Both the position numbers and the translations under genes were made by a program. This document shows positions 8,675 through 17,801 of a DNA stretch of 64,000 nucleotides, in pieces. The notes below the pieces were generated by a model. The model saw only the letters and a program-made list of their open reading frames with translations. It made no database searches and was not told the DNA's origin. Within the stretch, counting starts at the first letter, position 1; each line of letters begins with the position of its first letter. This stretch comes from Desulfobulbus alkaliphilus (GTDB lineage Bacteria; Desulfobacterota; Desulfobulbia; Desulfobulbales; Desulfobulbaceae). The DNA is taken from the NCBI RefSeq assembly GCF_016918545.1, contig NZ_JAFFQC010000010.1:57327-121326 (forward strand), written 5' to 3'.

Positions 8675-9317
8675 ATGTATGAAAAAACAAAACAAACCTG
8701 TTTGGTCAGCGCCTGCCTGACCGGCCTGTGCACCAGATACGATGGCCAAAGCAGCCTCAGCCAATCCTGCATGCGGGAACTGTCAGGGTACCTCTGGATC
8801 CCTGTCTGCCTTGACCAGTTGGGCGGCCTGACCACACCACGTCCGGCGGCCGACCTGATGAATGCCTGAATCCGTGAGCGTTTGTCCGTGCGTCAGCTTT
8901 ATTGGCTGTGACCGTTCGATTAAAGGAGACTTTTATCGGACGGTTACGGGCAATGAAGATGGCGTGCGGACGGACGCCCCGAAGGGCGGCAGGTGAAAGT
9001 TATTTTCAAGGATTCCTCTGCTATTTTAAAATGATTGACGCAATATATATCCAAAAAAGCGTCCAGCCGTCACGGATTCAGGGAATGGCGACGGCCACGT
9101 TGTCCTGGCCGGTACGGCTCAGGTTATCGATCGAAACGGTCATGATCTATCCGAATCATTCATCCGTGGCGCAACCATGGTGCTCAGCATCGCTCGACAA
9201 CAGGAGGTCAGATGCTGTTGTCTCAAAGCCGGCAGCCCGTCCTGTGGCCTGGCACCCCGAGTTGGGGTGACAACAGCTCTGCTTCTGGCCCATGATATTC
9301 AGGTGTTTTCCTTCTGA
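8675..9317 (+). pseudogene. DUF523 family gene split by a MITE insertion
   Basis: The 5' part (8675-8864) encodes LVSACLTGLCTRYDG and LGGLTTPRPAADLMN, the N-terminal Cys motif and the L-P-T-P-R-P motif of DUF523. The 3' part (9088-9317) encodes VLAGTAQVIDRNG, KAGSPSCG and a terminal VTTALLLAHDIQVFSF, the rest of the same family. MITE copy 5 lies between them with the target duplication GAATG. Joining 8864 to 9088 restores one frame of about 142 codons without any other defect. As it stands the frame stops inside the element (TGA at 8867). Function of DUF523 is not established; the conserved Cys residues suggest thiol or metal chemistry. Confidence 0.93.
8865..9082 (+). mobile_element. MITE copy 5, full length, inside DUF523, exact target duplication
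   Basis: 218 bp, from CCTGAATCCGTGAGCG to CGTCACGGATTCAGG, flanked by GAATG at 8860-8864 and 9083-9087. All hairpins are present. It interrupts the DUF523 frame. It is nearly the same sequence as copy 16 (63328-63545), suggesting recent activity. Confidence 0.97.
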
Positions 9318-9386
9318 TTGTCCGCGGATAATGCTCTTGAAATCAGTCTGGTGCGGGGGATGAAAACCCTGCGCACGCAGGAAATT

Positions 9387-10118
9387 TCACGGACCCTGGT
9401 CCCCGGCAACGGAAGCACTGGTATCGGGGAGCAAAAAGCGGATCAGCAGTATGCCTGCTTCATAAAGAAAATAAAGGGGCACCCCCATGAGCGCCATATT
9501 GAAGACATCAGGAGTCGGGGTCAGCATTGCCGCCAGGATTGCAATGGCCAGAATGGCATACCTTCTGTTTTTTTCATAAAAACGTTTCGTCAACAGTTTG
9601 ACCTGGACAGTGAACACCATGAAAACAGGCAATTCAAATACAAGACCAAAGGCTAAGATGAACAGGGTGACAAAATTGACAAACCTGGAGATGGATATAA
9701 TGGCCTGTAAATCCTCGGTCTGAAAGCTGAGCAGAAATTTTATCCCAAAAGGCAGCGTGACCAGATAACAAAAAAGGGTCCCACTGTAAAAGAGCAGACA
9801 AGTAAAAAAAACATAGACAAACAATCTCTTGCCGGTTACGGCAAAGGGCTTCCCCAGCGCCTTCCAGAGGATAAACATGCATAGAGGCATGAGGAGATAC
9901 AGCGCAGCAAAAAGAGCCACCTTGACATGGGCAAGAAAGGGTCCGGCCACGGTAAAAAAATGCAGCTTTTCGTCCAGGTGATCCCGGAAGAAGGCCAGCA
10001 GGTCCCCGGAAACCAAAAAAAGAGCCGCGGTGACCGCAACCACCAGGAAGGCCAGCCACTTGATGGAACGGCGCAGTTCATCGAGAAATATGATTATCGA
10101 TTTGCCAAATTCATGCAT
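9387..10118 (-). CDS. tatC: Twin-arginine translocase subunit TatC
   Basis: 243 aa, polytopic, with about six membrane helices. Family signatures are AFGLVFELPVFMVF at about 160 and AAMLTPTPDVFNMALMGVPL at about 200, where the conserved TPPD is TPTPD. TatC recognises the twin-arginine signal peptide of folded cofactor-containing proteins and forms the export channel with TatA. No tatA or tatB neighbour is visible. The start ATG 10118 lacks a strong ribosome-binding site. Divergent from serS. Confidence 0.94.
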   Translation of the reverse strand: MHEFGKSIIIFLDELRRSIKWLAFLVVAVTAALFLVSGDLLAFFRDHLDEKLHFFTVAGPFLAHVKVALFAALYLLMPLCMFILWKALGKPFAVTGKRLFVYVFFTCLLFYSGTLFCYLVTLPFGIKFLLSFQTEDLQAIISISRFVNFVTLFILAFGLVFELPVFMVFTVQVKLLTKRFYEKNRRYAILAIAILAAMLTPTPDVFNMALMGVPLYFLYEAGILLIRFLLPDTSASVAGDQGP

Positions 10119-10320
10119 CGCAAAAGGTATGAAGAAAACACCGGGGAACTGCCAAAAGGGACGACAAAGAGTAAAAATTTAGCAAAACAGAACAATTAAT
10201 GCAATTGAATACCCATTGCGTTTCCGGAACTTGCGTGATAAAAAAGTCGGGTCACCCCGCTATCGAGCGTCCCAACCTACAACAACCTCCCCACTCCCCC
10301 AAAGCCAGCCAACATACATT

Positions 10321-11592
10321 ATGCTTGAATTACGATTTGTCCGGGAAAACCTTGACCTTGTCCGCAGAAAAACACTCGCGCGGGGAGTTGACCCGCAGCT
10401 CATTGATCGTTTTACCGCAACAGACAATCAGCGCCTGGCATGCCTTACCGAAGTTGAATCGTTGAAAAACCAGCGGAACACCGTTTCGAAAACCATAGCC
10501 AGGCTGAAACAGGCCGGGGACGAAGCCGGGGCCGATCCACTGATTCTTGAAATGCGCACGGTCTCCGAACGGATCAAGGAGATGGATACCACCCTGGCTG
10601 AAATTGAAGTCCAGCTCAGGGATATCATGCTCACCATCCCCAATCTCCATGATGACAGCGTCCCCCCGGGCAGGGATGAGCAGGCCAATGTGGAAACAAA
10701 ACAATGGGGTAGGATTCCTGACTTCTCCTTTCCACCTCTGCCGCACTGGGAAATCGGTGAACGCCTGGACATCCTTGATTTCGATACCGCCTCCCACCTT
10801 GCCGGAGCTCGGTTCGCTCTACTGAAGGGATTCGGTGCCCGTCTGTCAAGGGCCCTGGTCAATTTCTTCCTGGATCTGCACACGCAGAAGCATGGCTACA
10901 CCGAGGTACTGCCGCCGTTTCTGGTCAATTCAAAAACCATGTCCGGCACCGGACAGCTGCCCAAGTTCGAGGAAGACCTGTTCAAGATTTCCGGCCGTGA
11001 TCTGTGGCTCATTCCCACCGCCGAGGTGCCGGTCACCAACATACATGCCGATGCAACCCTTGACGAAGACGAGCTGCCGTTGAAATATACCGCCTACACC
11101 CCTTGTTTTCGCGCCGAGGCCGGATCCTATGGCAAGGATACCCGGGGGCTCATTCGTCAGCACCAATTCGAGAAGGTGGAACTGGTGAAATTCACCACGC
11201 CGGAAACGTCCTTGGAGGAACTGGAAAGCCTGTTGGCTGATGCGGAGGAAGTCCTGCAACTGCTTGAATTACCCTACCGAGTTGTCACGCTCTGCTCTGG
11301 AGATCTTGGCTTTTCAGCGGCTAAAACCTATGACATCGAAGTCTGGCTGCCGGGTCAGAATACCTATAGGGAGATATCCTCCTGCTCCAATTTTGTTGAT
11401 TTTCAGGCACGCCGGGCCGGTATTCGCTATCGCCCCAGAGGCGAAAAAAAGAGTCGGCTTGTCCATACCCTCAACGGATCGGGTCTTGCTGTGGGCCGCA
11501 CCTTACTGGCCATTCTGGAAAATTATCAGCAGGAGGACGGCACAGTGCGGCTGCCTCCCGTTCTTGAACCCTATTTCCACAAGCGTTTTTAA
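10321..11592 (+). CDS. serS: Seryl-tRNA synthetase
   Basis: 423 aa. It charges tRNA-Ser (and tRNA-Sec) with serine. The N-terminal coiled-coil arm spans about residues 30-105 (Lys/Glu-rich, ending ILTIPN-like LTIPNL). The class II motif 2 reads [24 protein letters not shown] at about 259-282 and motif 3 [13 protein letters not shown] near the end. ATG 10321 fits the family N-terminus ([13 protein letters not shown]); the frame extends to 10216 but that part is not conserved. The 200 bp leader shows no T-box, and no clear ribosome-binding site is seen. Confidence 0.97.
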   Translation: MLELRFVRENLDLVRRKTLARGVDPQLIDRFTATDNQRLACLTEVESLKNQRNTVSKTIARLKQAGDEAGADPLILEMRTVSERIKEMDTTLAEIEVQLRDIMLTIPNLHDDSVPPGRDEQANVETKQWGRIPDFSFPPLPHWEIGERLDILDFDTASHLAGARFALLKGFGARLSRALVNFFLDLHTQKHGYTEVLPPFLVNSKTMSGTGQLPKFEEDLFKISGRDLWLIPTAEVPVTNIHADATLDEDELPLKYTAYTPCFRAEAGSYGKDTRGLIRQHQFEKVELVKFTTPETSLEELESLLADAEEVLQLLELPYRVVTLCSGDLGFSAAKTYDIEVWLPGQNTYREISSCSNFVDFQARRAGIRYRPRGEKKSRLVHTLNGSGLAVGRTLLAILENYQQEDGTVRLPPVLEPYFHKRF

Positions 11593-11598
11593 CTGTCC

Positions 11599-11733
11599 CC
11601 TGAATTCGTGACGGCTGAACTCTTGTTATGGATATATCGTGCTGTCATCAGCTTATGATTGCAGCAAAATCCTTGACAACAACCTTCACCAACCGCCCTT
11701 CGGGGCGTGCGGACGAACGCTCACGGATCCAGG
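11599..11733 (-). mobile_element. MITE copy 6, short form
   Basis: 135 bp starting 7 bp after the serS stop codon. Same deletion form as copy 4: AT-rich hairpin, CGCCCTTCGGGGCG hairpin, then GTGCGGACGAACGCTCACGGATCCAGG-type end. Flanks TGTCC and AGTCT share only GTC. It could stabilise the 3' end of the serS transcript. Confidence 0.88.
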
Positions 11734-11756
11734 AGTCTGGAACAGGAGGCTGGTTT

Positions 11757-12710
11757 CTATCCCTGCACACCCGCGGGTTTCTCCAGGGCCAGTTCTATCA
11801 GGCGGTCCAGCAGGGCACTGAAGGACAGCCCGGCCTCGGCAGCCGCCTGAGGGAGCAGGCTGGTCGGGGTCATCCCCGGTATCGTATTTGTTTCAAGCAG
11901 ATAGATATCATCCTCCGCCAGGATCATATCGGTACGACTGTAGCCCCTCAAGCGAAGAGCCCGGTGGGCGGTCATGGCATATTGCTGCGCCTTTTTCCGC
12001 ACCTCCTCACTGACCGGTGCCGGACAGATTTCCTCACTGGCGCCGGGTTGGTATTTCGCTTCATAATTGAAAAATTCGAAACGACTGTCGGGAATGATCT
12101 CGATCAACGGCAATGGCATCAGATCGTCGTTGCCAATAACTCCGACCGTCAGCTCACGGCCGTTAATGAACTGCTCCACCATTATCTCGCTGTCATGTTG
12201 CCCGGCCAGGCGCAGGGCCTCGGCAAGCTGCCCTGCCTCCCGCACAATGGTCATGCCAATGGACGACCCCTGGCGAACAGGCTTGACCACATAGGGCAAT
12301 GTGAGCATTCCAGAAATACGTGAACTGTCCTTGAAATCCTTGGGCTCAACCATCACCCATGGCGCCACTGGCAAGCCGGCATGGGCATACAGTGTTTTTG
12401 CCAGATGCTTGTCCATGGCCAAGGCACTGCCAAGGACCCCGGCACCCTGATAGGGAATTCCCAGCAGATCCAGAAACCCCTGTATCGTGCCGTCCTCACC
12501 ATGCACGCCGTGCAGGAGAAGAAAAGCAACGTCAATTGCTGCCGCGTCAACTGCAATCCTGCTCAGATCAGTCGCCGGATCGTACCTGACGACCTCGTAC
12601 TTGTCAGGGTCAAGCGCTTTTTCAACGCCGATTGCTCCCCGCAGTGAAACTTCACGTTCATCGGATGTTCCGCCAGCGATAAGCGCCAATCGCTTTTTAA
12701 CTTGTGCCAT
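11757..12710 (-). CDS. ddl: D-alanine--D-alanine ligase
   Basis: 317 aa ATP-grasp enzyme that joins two D-Ala for peptidoglycan precursor synthesis in the cytoplasm. Visible motifs: LIAGGTSDEREVSLRG at the N-terminus, HGVHGEDGTIQG at about 68-79, VVKPVRQGSSIGMT at about 144-157 (glycine-rich ATP loop) and LLETNTIPGMTPTSLLPQ near 275-292 (substrate and Mg binding). ATG 12710 has GGAGAG at good spacing; ATG 12713 directly precedes it. No other mur genes are adjacent. Confidence 0.96.
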   Translation of the reverse strand: MAQVKKRLALIAGGTSDEREVSLRGAIGVEKALDPDKYEVVRYDPATDLSRIAVDAAAIDVAFLLLHGVHGEDGTIQGFLDLLGIPYQGAGVLGSALAMDKHLAKTLYAHAGLPVAPWVMVEPKDFKDSSRISGMLTLPYVVKPVRQGSSIGMTIVREAGQLAEALRLAGQHDSEIMVEQFINGRELTVGVIGNDDLMPLPLIEIIPDSRFEFFNYEAKYQPGASEEICPAPVSEEVRKKAQQYAMTAHRALRLRGYSRTDMILAEDDIYLLETNTIPGMTPTSLLPQAAAEAGLSFSALLDRLIELALEKPAGVQG

Positions 12711-12815
12711 CATTGCTCTCCATGCAAAGGGAAAGGGGCGCGGGGTTGGCTGTCAACCCCGCCGAAGGGCTTGCCGGACATGGTACCATCGTCATCGACA
12801 AAAACAAATCAAAAG

Positions 12816-13033
12816 CCTGAATTCGTGACGGCGGGGCTCTTGTTTTAGACATATCTTGCTGAACTCATGTTTTAATTGGAGCAGAATCCTTGGTAATATA
12901 TTTCACCAGCCGCCCTTCGGCACATCCGTCCACACGCCATCTTCATTGCCCCTACCCTTCCGATAAAGTCTCCACTCATCGAATGGTCACCAACAACGAA
13001 GCTGACGCACGGACGAACGCTCACGGATTCAGG
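12816..13033 (-). mobile_element. MITE copy 7, full length with exact target duplication
   Basis: 218 bp between ddl and rpsU, flanked by AAAAG at 12811-12815 and 13034-13038. Both inverted ends (CCTGAATTCGTGACGG and CGCTCACGGATTCAGG) and all hairpins are present. The rest of the 12711-13248 gap holds the probable rpsU leader; no gene was recognised. Confidence 0.95.
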
Positions 13034-13248
13034 AAAAGGTGACCTCCTCCCGCTTTGTATCCACCCTTGCCGGCATATCCTCTCCTCGATTGCCGCTCTC
13101 ATCGACAGGATCTGGGGCATGGGTTTTCGGACCAATTGTTGCCCGTTGTTTTCTTGACAACCAAGTGCAAAAGAGATATTTTCTAAAAATTTATAGAATC
13201 CATTTTTATTAACGGCCTTGGCCAACCATCAAAGGAAGTGATGCGATT

Positions 13249-13443
13249 ATGATCGAAGTAGATGTCAGAGGTGATCTTGAATACGCGATCAGGCAACTGA
13301 AAAAGAAGATGCAGATCGACGGTATCAAACGAGAGCTGAAACGACGTGAATATTATGAAAAACCCAGCGTAAAAAAACGCCGTAAAGCAGCTGAAGCCCT
13401 GCGCAAACTTCGCAAGTTCAACCGGATACGAAGCCGGTTCTGA
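13249..13443 (+). CDS. rpsU: 30S ribosomal protein S21
   Basis: 64 aa, highly basic, with RREYYEKPSVKKRRK in the centre, the typical S21 signature. S21 sits near the anti-Shine-Dalgarno region of 16S rRNA. GGAAGTGA lies upstream of ATG 13249. In many proteobacteria rpsU precedes dnaG-rpoD; here it is separated from them by about 10 kb and is a single gene closed by its own terminator at 13448. Confidence 0.97.
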   Translation: MIEVDVRGDLEYAIRQLKKKMQIDGIKRELKRREYYEKPSVKKRRKAAEALRKLRKFNRIRSRF

Positions 13444-13447
13444 GCTG

Positions 13448-13479
13448 AAAGCCCCGACGGACTCCGTTGGGGCTTTCTT
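13448..13479 (+). terminator. Rho-independent terminator of rpsU
   Basis: AAAGCCCC (13448-13455) pairs with GGGGCTTT (13469-13476), with an inner ACGGA/TCCGT pairing, followed by a short T-rich run. It overlaps the proposed TTG start of the next gene. Confidence 0.8.
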
Positions 13480-14404
13480 GTATTTCCCCAGGATTTCCCC
13501 TCTGCAGCCCCCCGACTACACCGGACATTTGCAACTTTTTCTCCAGTACCTGACCGTACAGAGACGGCTTGCCCACCTTACTGTTACCGCTTACGGGGCC
13601 GATCTGGAGTTTTTCTTTCGTTTTCTTTCCCAGGAGATTCCCAGCGTCCAGGAGCACATCGGCAAAGAACATGTCCGCCGATTTTTTCTCTACTGCCAGC
13701 AGCAACGGATCGGAGCACGTTCCAACGCGCGAAGACTGGCCTCAATCAAAGCCTATTTTCAATTTCTCCATACACAGGGAATCATCGCTGCCAATCCCAT
13801 GGCGGACCTGCAAGCGCCCAAAACCGGCATCAGTCTTCCCAAAGCCCTGACGCTTGCCGAAGTGGAAACCCTGCTCCATCCACCGACACCTCCCTCACCC
13901 TTGGCCTTGCGCAACCATGCCATGCTCCATCTGCTGTACGCCACAGGCATGCGTGTCTCGGAACTGGTGAATCTGCCAATGAACAGCTGCAATCTGCACA
14001 GCTGCCATATCCGCATTCTCGGCAAGGGCAACAAGGAACGAATCGTTCCCTTTTCCTCCTCGGCCGCTCTGATCATCAAAGACTACCTGGAGAAAGCGCG
14101 ACCTATGATCTGGTCAGGTCGGCCAAGCCCCATGCTGTTTCTCACCAACCGGGGAGCAGCAATGACTCGGCATCGTTTCTGGCAGATTATCGGAGAGATG
14201 GCTTTTAATGCCGGGATCAGCAAAACCATCAGCCCGCATATGCTCCGCCATTCTTTTGCCACCCACCTGCTCTCCGGAGGAGCTGATCTTCGTTCCGTGC
14301 AGATGATGCTCGGCCATACCGATATCTCCACAACCCAAATATATACTCATATCGATACAGACCGCCTCAAAGCCGCGCACCAGCGCTTTCACCCCCGAGG
14401 CTGA
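13478..14404 (+). CDS. Tyrosine recombinase XerC/XerD-like
   Basis: 308 aa. It has an N-terminal SAM-like DNA-binding domain (about 14-105) and a C-terminal catalytic domain with Arg159, Lys183/186, His254, Arg257 (HMLRHSF), His280 (LGHTDIS) and the nucleophile Tyr289 (QIYTH). These are all the residues needed for site-specific strand exchange. Length and lack of extra domains fit a chromosome-dimer-resolving Xer protein rather than an integron or phage integrase, and no att-like repeats are nearby. The start is uncertain: the frame opens with TTG 13478 inside the rpsU terminator and no ATG lies near the conserved N-terminus. Confidence 0.9.
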   Translation: MYFPRISPLQPPDYTGHLQLFLQYLTVQRRLAHLTVTAYGADLEFFFRFLSQEIPSVQEHIGKEHVRRFFLYCQQQRIGARSNARRLASIKAYFQFLHTQGIIAANPMADLQAPKTGISLPKALTLAEVETLLHPPTPPSPLALRNHAMLHLLYATGMRVSELVNLPMNSCNLHSCHIRILGKGNKERIVPFSSSAALIIKDYLEKARPMIWSGRPSPMLFLTNRGAAMTRHRFWQIIGEMAFNAGISKTISPHMLRHSFATHLLSGGADLRSVQMMLGHTDISTTQIYTHIDTDRLKAAHQRFHPRG

Positions 14405-14465
14405 GGTTTTCCGGCAACCGCTTCCGGTCACGAGTCATGCACCGTTGCCAAACTCCCGCTGCACC

Positions 14466-16640
14466 TCAGGCTGCCGGCCTATCAGTATCCGGAAAAAAAG
14501 GAGGCGAACCAGCACTGTTTGTGTTCACGGGCAACCTGACCGAAAATGTGGTTTGACCGGGCGTCGACTCAACCTCGATCGTCCCTCCATGGGCTCGAAT
14601 GATGCCGTAGGAAACCGGCAGACCGAGGCCTATTCCCTCTACCGCTGATTTGGTGGAGAAAAAAGGCTCGAAAATACGATCAAAATTTTCCGGGTCTATG
14701 CCCGGTCCGTTATCACCTATCCGGATCCAGACCTCGGTCTCCTGCGCTGTTGTCACGGTCATCACACCGCCCCCTTGCGTAACCAGGGCATCATGGGCAT
14801 TAAGGATCAGGTTGATAAATACCTGACGAAGCTGGTCTTCCACCCCATGAACAAAAAGGGGTTGAGGCGCGAATTCCTGCACGACCCGGATCTTTTCCTT
14901 TTTCAGCATATTGCGATGGAGCAGCAGTATATCCTTCAAGGCCCGATGCAGATCAATACGCGTTTTCAGCCCGGTTGACGGCCGGTTGAAACACTGGAGA
15001 TCGCGGATGAGCTTTCTCATCCGGTCACATTCATTCTCCGCCAGTTGCAACAGCTTTTTATCATTGGCATCAAGCCCCTGTCGCTGCTGAATATCACGAA
15101 TAGCAAAACGGATCCCCAGGAGAGGGTTACCAAATTCATGGGCAATGGAGGCCGCCAGTTTACCGATGGCTTCCATTTTCTGGGCATGATGCAACTGCTC
15201 GGTCAATAGCCGCTCCCTGGTGATATCCCTGGCCATGGCCACCACATTGGTTCGCTGGCCGAATTGATTCAAGATAGGAAAAACAGTGGCATCAAGATCG
15301 ATAGGGCGCCCGGAGGCTCCGGCAAGGGACAGGGTCCCGATCCACGTGCCTCCGCTGAGAATCACCTGACCTACCTCGTCCACCTGATTGATGAGATTCT
15401 GGTCCTGGAAACATTCGAGCACCGGTTTTCCCACCAGAAACTGGGAGTCAGTTCCGATAATCTGCTGGAAACCTGCATTGACATACTTGATCAACCCCTC
15501 GGCATCGAGAATGAGGATGAGAGCCGGGGCCTGCCGAATAACCTTGGTGAACAGTTTTTTCTCCTGCTCGAGTTTCTGCTGACGACTGAGATCAGTAAAA
15601 AAAACCACCGCACCGGTGCAGAGGCCAAGCTCAAGGACCGGATACGAGCGCAGACTTACGAGGAGCAAAGAGCCGTCCGCACGGTACAGCACAGCTTCGT
15701 CTGTCAGTAACACCTCCTGGGCAGCAATTGTTTTTCTGATCTGTTCAGAGAAGATACAGGGCTGGAGAGTATCACGCTGATGTTGTGTCAGCATGGCCAG
15801 GATGTTGTGCCCCAGAAGCGATTTCCTATCGTGCATCAACAGATAATCCAAGCCCTTTCCATTGATGAATGTGCACCGCCCCTCGGCGTCAACCCCGAAA
15901 ACAGCTTCCTCGGTGGCATCGAGGAAAAGGCGCAGTCGCTGCTCCTGGGCATGAAGATCGGCATACGCCCTGTATCCACCCTGACAGAGAGCATTGAGGA
16001 CCTCGGTAACCTGGTCCAACTCGTCGGGACCGCGGTGCCGGCGGCGTTCGAGCACTATGGCATCCGGCTGTTTCTGCCGGATGTCAATTCCCTGAACATG
16101 TTCGGATAACCCAATCAGATGTCTGGTGATATTGCGATGAAACAGAAAAAGGATGAACCCTGATACCAGGAATGTTTTCAACGTATTCGTACTGACCAGG
16201 GTGATGACTCGACGCAACAGTCGAGCATGGATGCCTTCCAGAGAGGCGACAACGTGCAGCAGGCCAATCTCTTTCAGATCCCCGCGCACCTGATAGAGCA
16301 AAGGGAAGGTGTAACCAATGCTGTTTTTGACAACCGGTGTACCCTTGGACCAGGCGATTTGATTGTCCATTTCCACCGCTGCATAGACAATATCCTGCCG
16401 CTTGGTGAGCCCTTCGATCTGCAGATTGACCTGGAGATCGTCCAGGATCCAGACGCTCTCTTCAAGTGGACGGATACTGGTCTCGGCAATGGAGACGAAG
16501 AACTTTTCAATGCCTTGTATTTCTTGGCGATAATCGAGATACAGCTGGAATATGGTGACCAACAGGGCCATCATCGTGCTGAACAAAATGACCTGAAAGG
16601 TCAGGCGGTAGGCAATACTGTTTTTTTTCCAGTCAAACAA
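14466..16640 (-). CDS. Membrane-bound PAS sensor histidine kinase
   Basis: 724 aa from TTG 16640, preceded by GGGGAA. Order of parts: membrane helix (about 13-33), a periplasmic sensor of about 120 residues, second helix (about 150-168), HAMP-like linker, two PAS domains (about 235-350 and 365-480), a HisKA domain with the phospho-acceptor in IAHEFGNP (about 503), and an ATPase domain with NLILNAHDAL, GDNGPGID and GLGLPVSYGI. The sensor ligand is unknown. No response regulator is adjacent, so it is an orphan. Convergent with the recombinase gene (62 bp between stops). Confidence 0.92.
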   Translation of the reverse strand: MFDWKKNSIAYRLTFQVILFSTMMALLVTIFQLYLDYRQEIQGIEKFFVSIAETSIRPLEESVWILDDLQVNLQIEGLTKRQDIVYAAVEMDNQIAWSKGTPVVKNSIGYTFPLLYQVRGDLKEIGLLHVVASLEGIHARLLRRVITLVSTNTLKTFLVSGFILFLFHRNITRHLIGLSEHVQGIDIRQKQPDAIVLERRRHRGPDELDQVTEVLNALCQGGYRAYADLHAQEQRLRLFLDATEEAVFGVDAEGRCTFINGKGLDYLLMHDRKSLLGHNILAMLTQHQRDTLQPCIFSEQIRKTIAAQEVLLTDEAVLYRADGSLLLVSLRSYPVLELGLCTGAVVFFTDLSRQQKLEQEKKLFTKVIRQAPALILILDAEGLIKYVNAGFQQIIGTDSQFLVGKPVLECFQDQNLINQVDEVGQVILSGGTWIGTLSLAGASGRPIDLDATVFPILNQFGQRTNVVAMARDITRERLLTEQLHHAQKMEAIGKLAASIAHEFGNPLLGIRFAIRDIQQRQGLDANDKKLLQLAENECDRMRKLIRDLQCFNRPSTGLKTRIDLHRALKDILLLHRNMLKKEKIRVVQEFAPQPLFVHGVEDQLRQVFINLILNAHDALVTQGGGVMTVTTAQETEVWIRIGDNGPGIDPENFDRIFEPFFSTKSAVEGIGLGLPVSYGIIRAHGGTIEVESTPGQTTFSVRLPVNTNSAGSPPFFPDTDRPAA

Positions 16641-16783
16641 TGGCAGTTCCCCTGTTCAGCAGTTCATCGGCAAGTGACATCCTGTCCATTTTTCATCCGG
16701 CCAGAAATCGCTCAACAGACGGAGCGTGATAAGCCACACAGCTTTGACTCTCGCGGGCGGTCATGTCCCGGGTATTACCAAAC

Positions 16784-16910
16784 CCTTGAATCCGTGGACG
16801 TTCGCTCCGAAGGGCGGCTGGTGAAGGGTATCTTCAAGGATTCTGCTGCAATTATAATTTGATGACAGCAAGATATACCCTAAAATGAGCCCAGCCGTCA
16901 CTGATCCAGG
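16784..16910 (+). mobile_element. MITE copy 8, short form, overlapping the end of the 16898 gene
   Basis: About 127 bp. Left end CCTTGAATCCGTGG, then GCTCCGAAGGGCGG hairpin, AT-rich hairpin and right end CCGTCACTGATCCAGG. Flanks CAAAC (16779-16783) and GAAAC (16911-16915) match at 4 of 5 bases. The right end supplies the last codons and the stop of the hydrolase gene. Confidence 0.9.
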
Positions 16911-17680
16911 GAAACGATATCCAACAGAGGACCAGCCTGCTCCTGGGCGGCAATACTGACGTGCAGGTCTTCATATTGTCCGAGGACGCGCCGGACCTCC
17001 ACTGTAAGCAGATCCGGATGATTGTTGGCAGCGCTGAGATGAGCCAGAACCAGCCTTTTCAAACACCCCCCGGCGAGACGGCGGGCAAAAGCAAGCGAAT
17101 CACTGTTCGCCAGGTGACCTCCTCCCGACAAGACCCGCTGCTTGAGGGGGAACGGATACGGGCCGCTTTTGAGCATTTGCACGTCATGATTGGCCTCCAG
17201 AATCAAGGCCTGGCAGGCCTGAAGACGATGCTCAATGAGTCTGGTGATTTTTCCGGTGTCGGTGCAATACCCCAGGGTGTGCTCACTATCGCTGACCGTG
17301 AAACCTACCGGATCAACAGCGTCATGCGACACGGAAAAGGGGTGGAGGCACAGCCCTTCGACAAAGAATGGTTCACCGACAGCAAATTCCCGGGGCGATG
17401 GCAATGCACCCACTGTGGCCGCCATGGCCCGATGGGTAGCCTCGTTGGCATAGACAGTGAGATTGCATCGCCTGGCAAGCACACCCACCCCCTTGACATG
17501 ATCACTATGTTCGTGGGTCACAACCAGAGCCGAAAGCATATCAGGCGCCACGCCCAACCTGGCAAGACGTTCGACAAGCTCCTTACCGGAAAAACCGTTA
17601 TCAATGAGGAGGCAGGAATCCCTGGATTGCACCAGAGTACAGTTGCCCCGGCTGCCACTGCCTAAAACAGAAAATCTCAC
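16898..17680 (-). CDS. Metallo-beta-lactamase-fold hydrolase, WalJ/YycJ-like
   Basis: 260 aa. N-terminal SVLGSGSRGNC, then the zinc motif THEHSDHVKG (about 55-64), SVSHDAVDP (about 117), LEANHD (about 161) and GGGHLANSDS (about 185) define the YycJ/WalJ group, probable nucleases acting in the cytoplasm. The start is GTG 17680; its GGAGA ribosome-binding site coincides with the target duplication of MITE copy 9. The stop codon and the last four residues (SLDQ) lie inside MITE copy 8, so the natural C-terminus was probably replaced. This is a mild change that need not inactivate the enzyme. Confidence 0.9.
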   Translation of the reverse strand: MRFSVLGSGSRGNCTLVQSRDSCLLIDNGFSGKELVERLARLGVAPDMLSALVVTHEHSDHVKGVGVLARRCNLTVYANEATHRAMAATVGALPSPREFAVGEPFFVEGLCLHPFSVSHDAVDPVGFTVSDSEHTLGYCTDTGKITRLIEHRLQACQALILEANHDVQMLKSGPYPFPLKQRVLSGGGHLANSDSLAFARRLAGGCLKRLVLAHLSAANNHPDLLTVEVRRVLGQYEDLHVSIAAQEQAGPLLDIVSLDQ

Positions 17681-17692
17681 CGCTTGCTCTCC

Positions 17693-17792
17693 CCTGAATC
17701 CGTGACGGTTGGACGCTTTTTTGGATATATCTTTTTGTAATCATATGAAAAAAAATTTCACCAGCCGCCCTTCGGGGCATCACGGATTGAGG
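17693..17792 (-). mobile_element. MITE copy 9, minimal form with exact target duplication
   Basis: Only 100 bp, flanked by TCTCC at 17688-17692 and 17793-17797. Left end CCTGAATCCGTGACGG, a shortened AT-rich segment, the CGCCCTTCGGGGC hairpin and CATCACGGATTGAGG. It lies between dut and the hydrolase gene on the same strand. Confidence 0.93.
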
Positions 17793-17801
17793 TCTCCGCA
17801 A

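Noticed and set aside
12750..12815. A possible gene interrupted by MITE copy 7
   Set aside because: A short open frame crosses the restored junction, but it is brief and unrecognised, so there is no evidence that a gene was split.
13478..14404. The Xer-type recombinase as a phage or integron integrase
   Set aside because: No att repeats, cassettes or phage genes nearby; length and motifs fit a housekeeping Xer.
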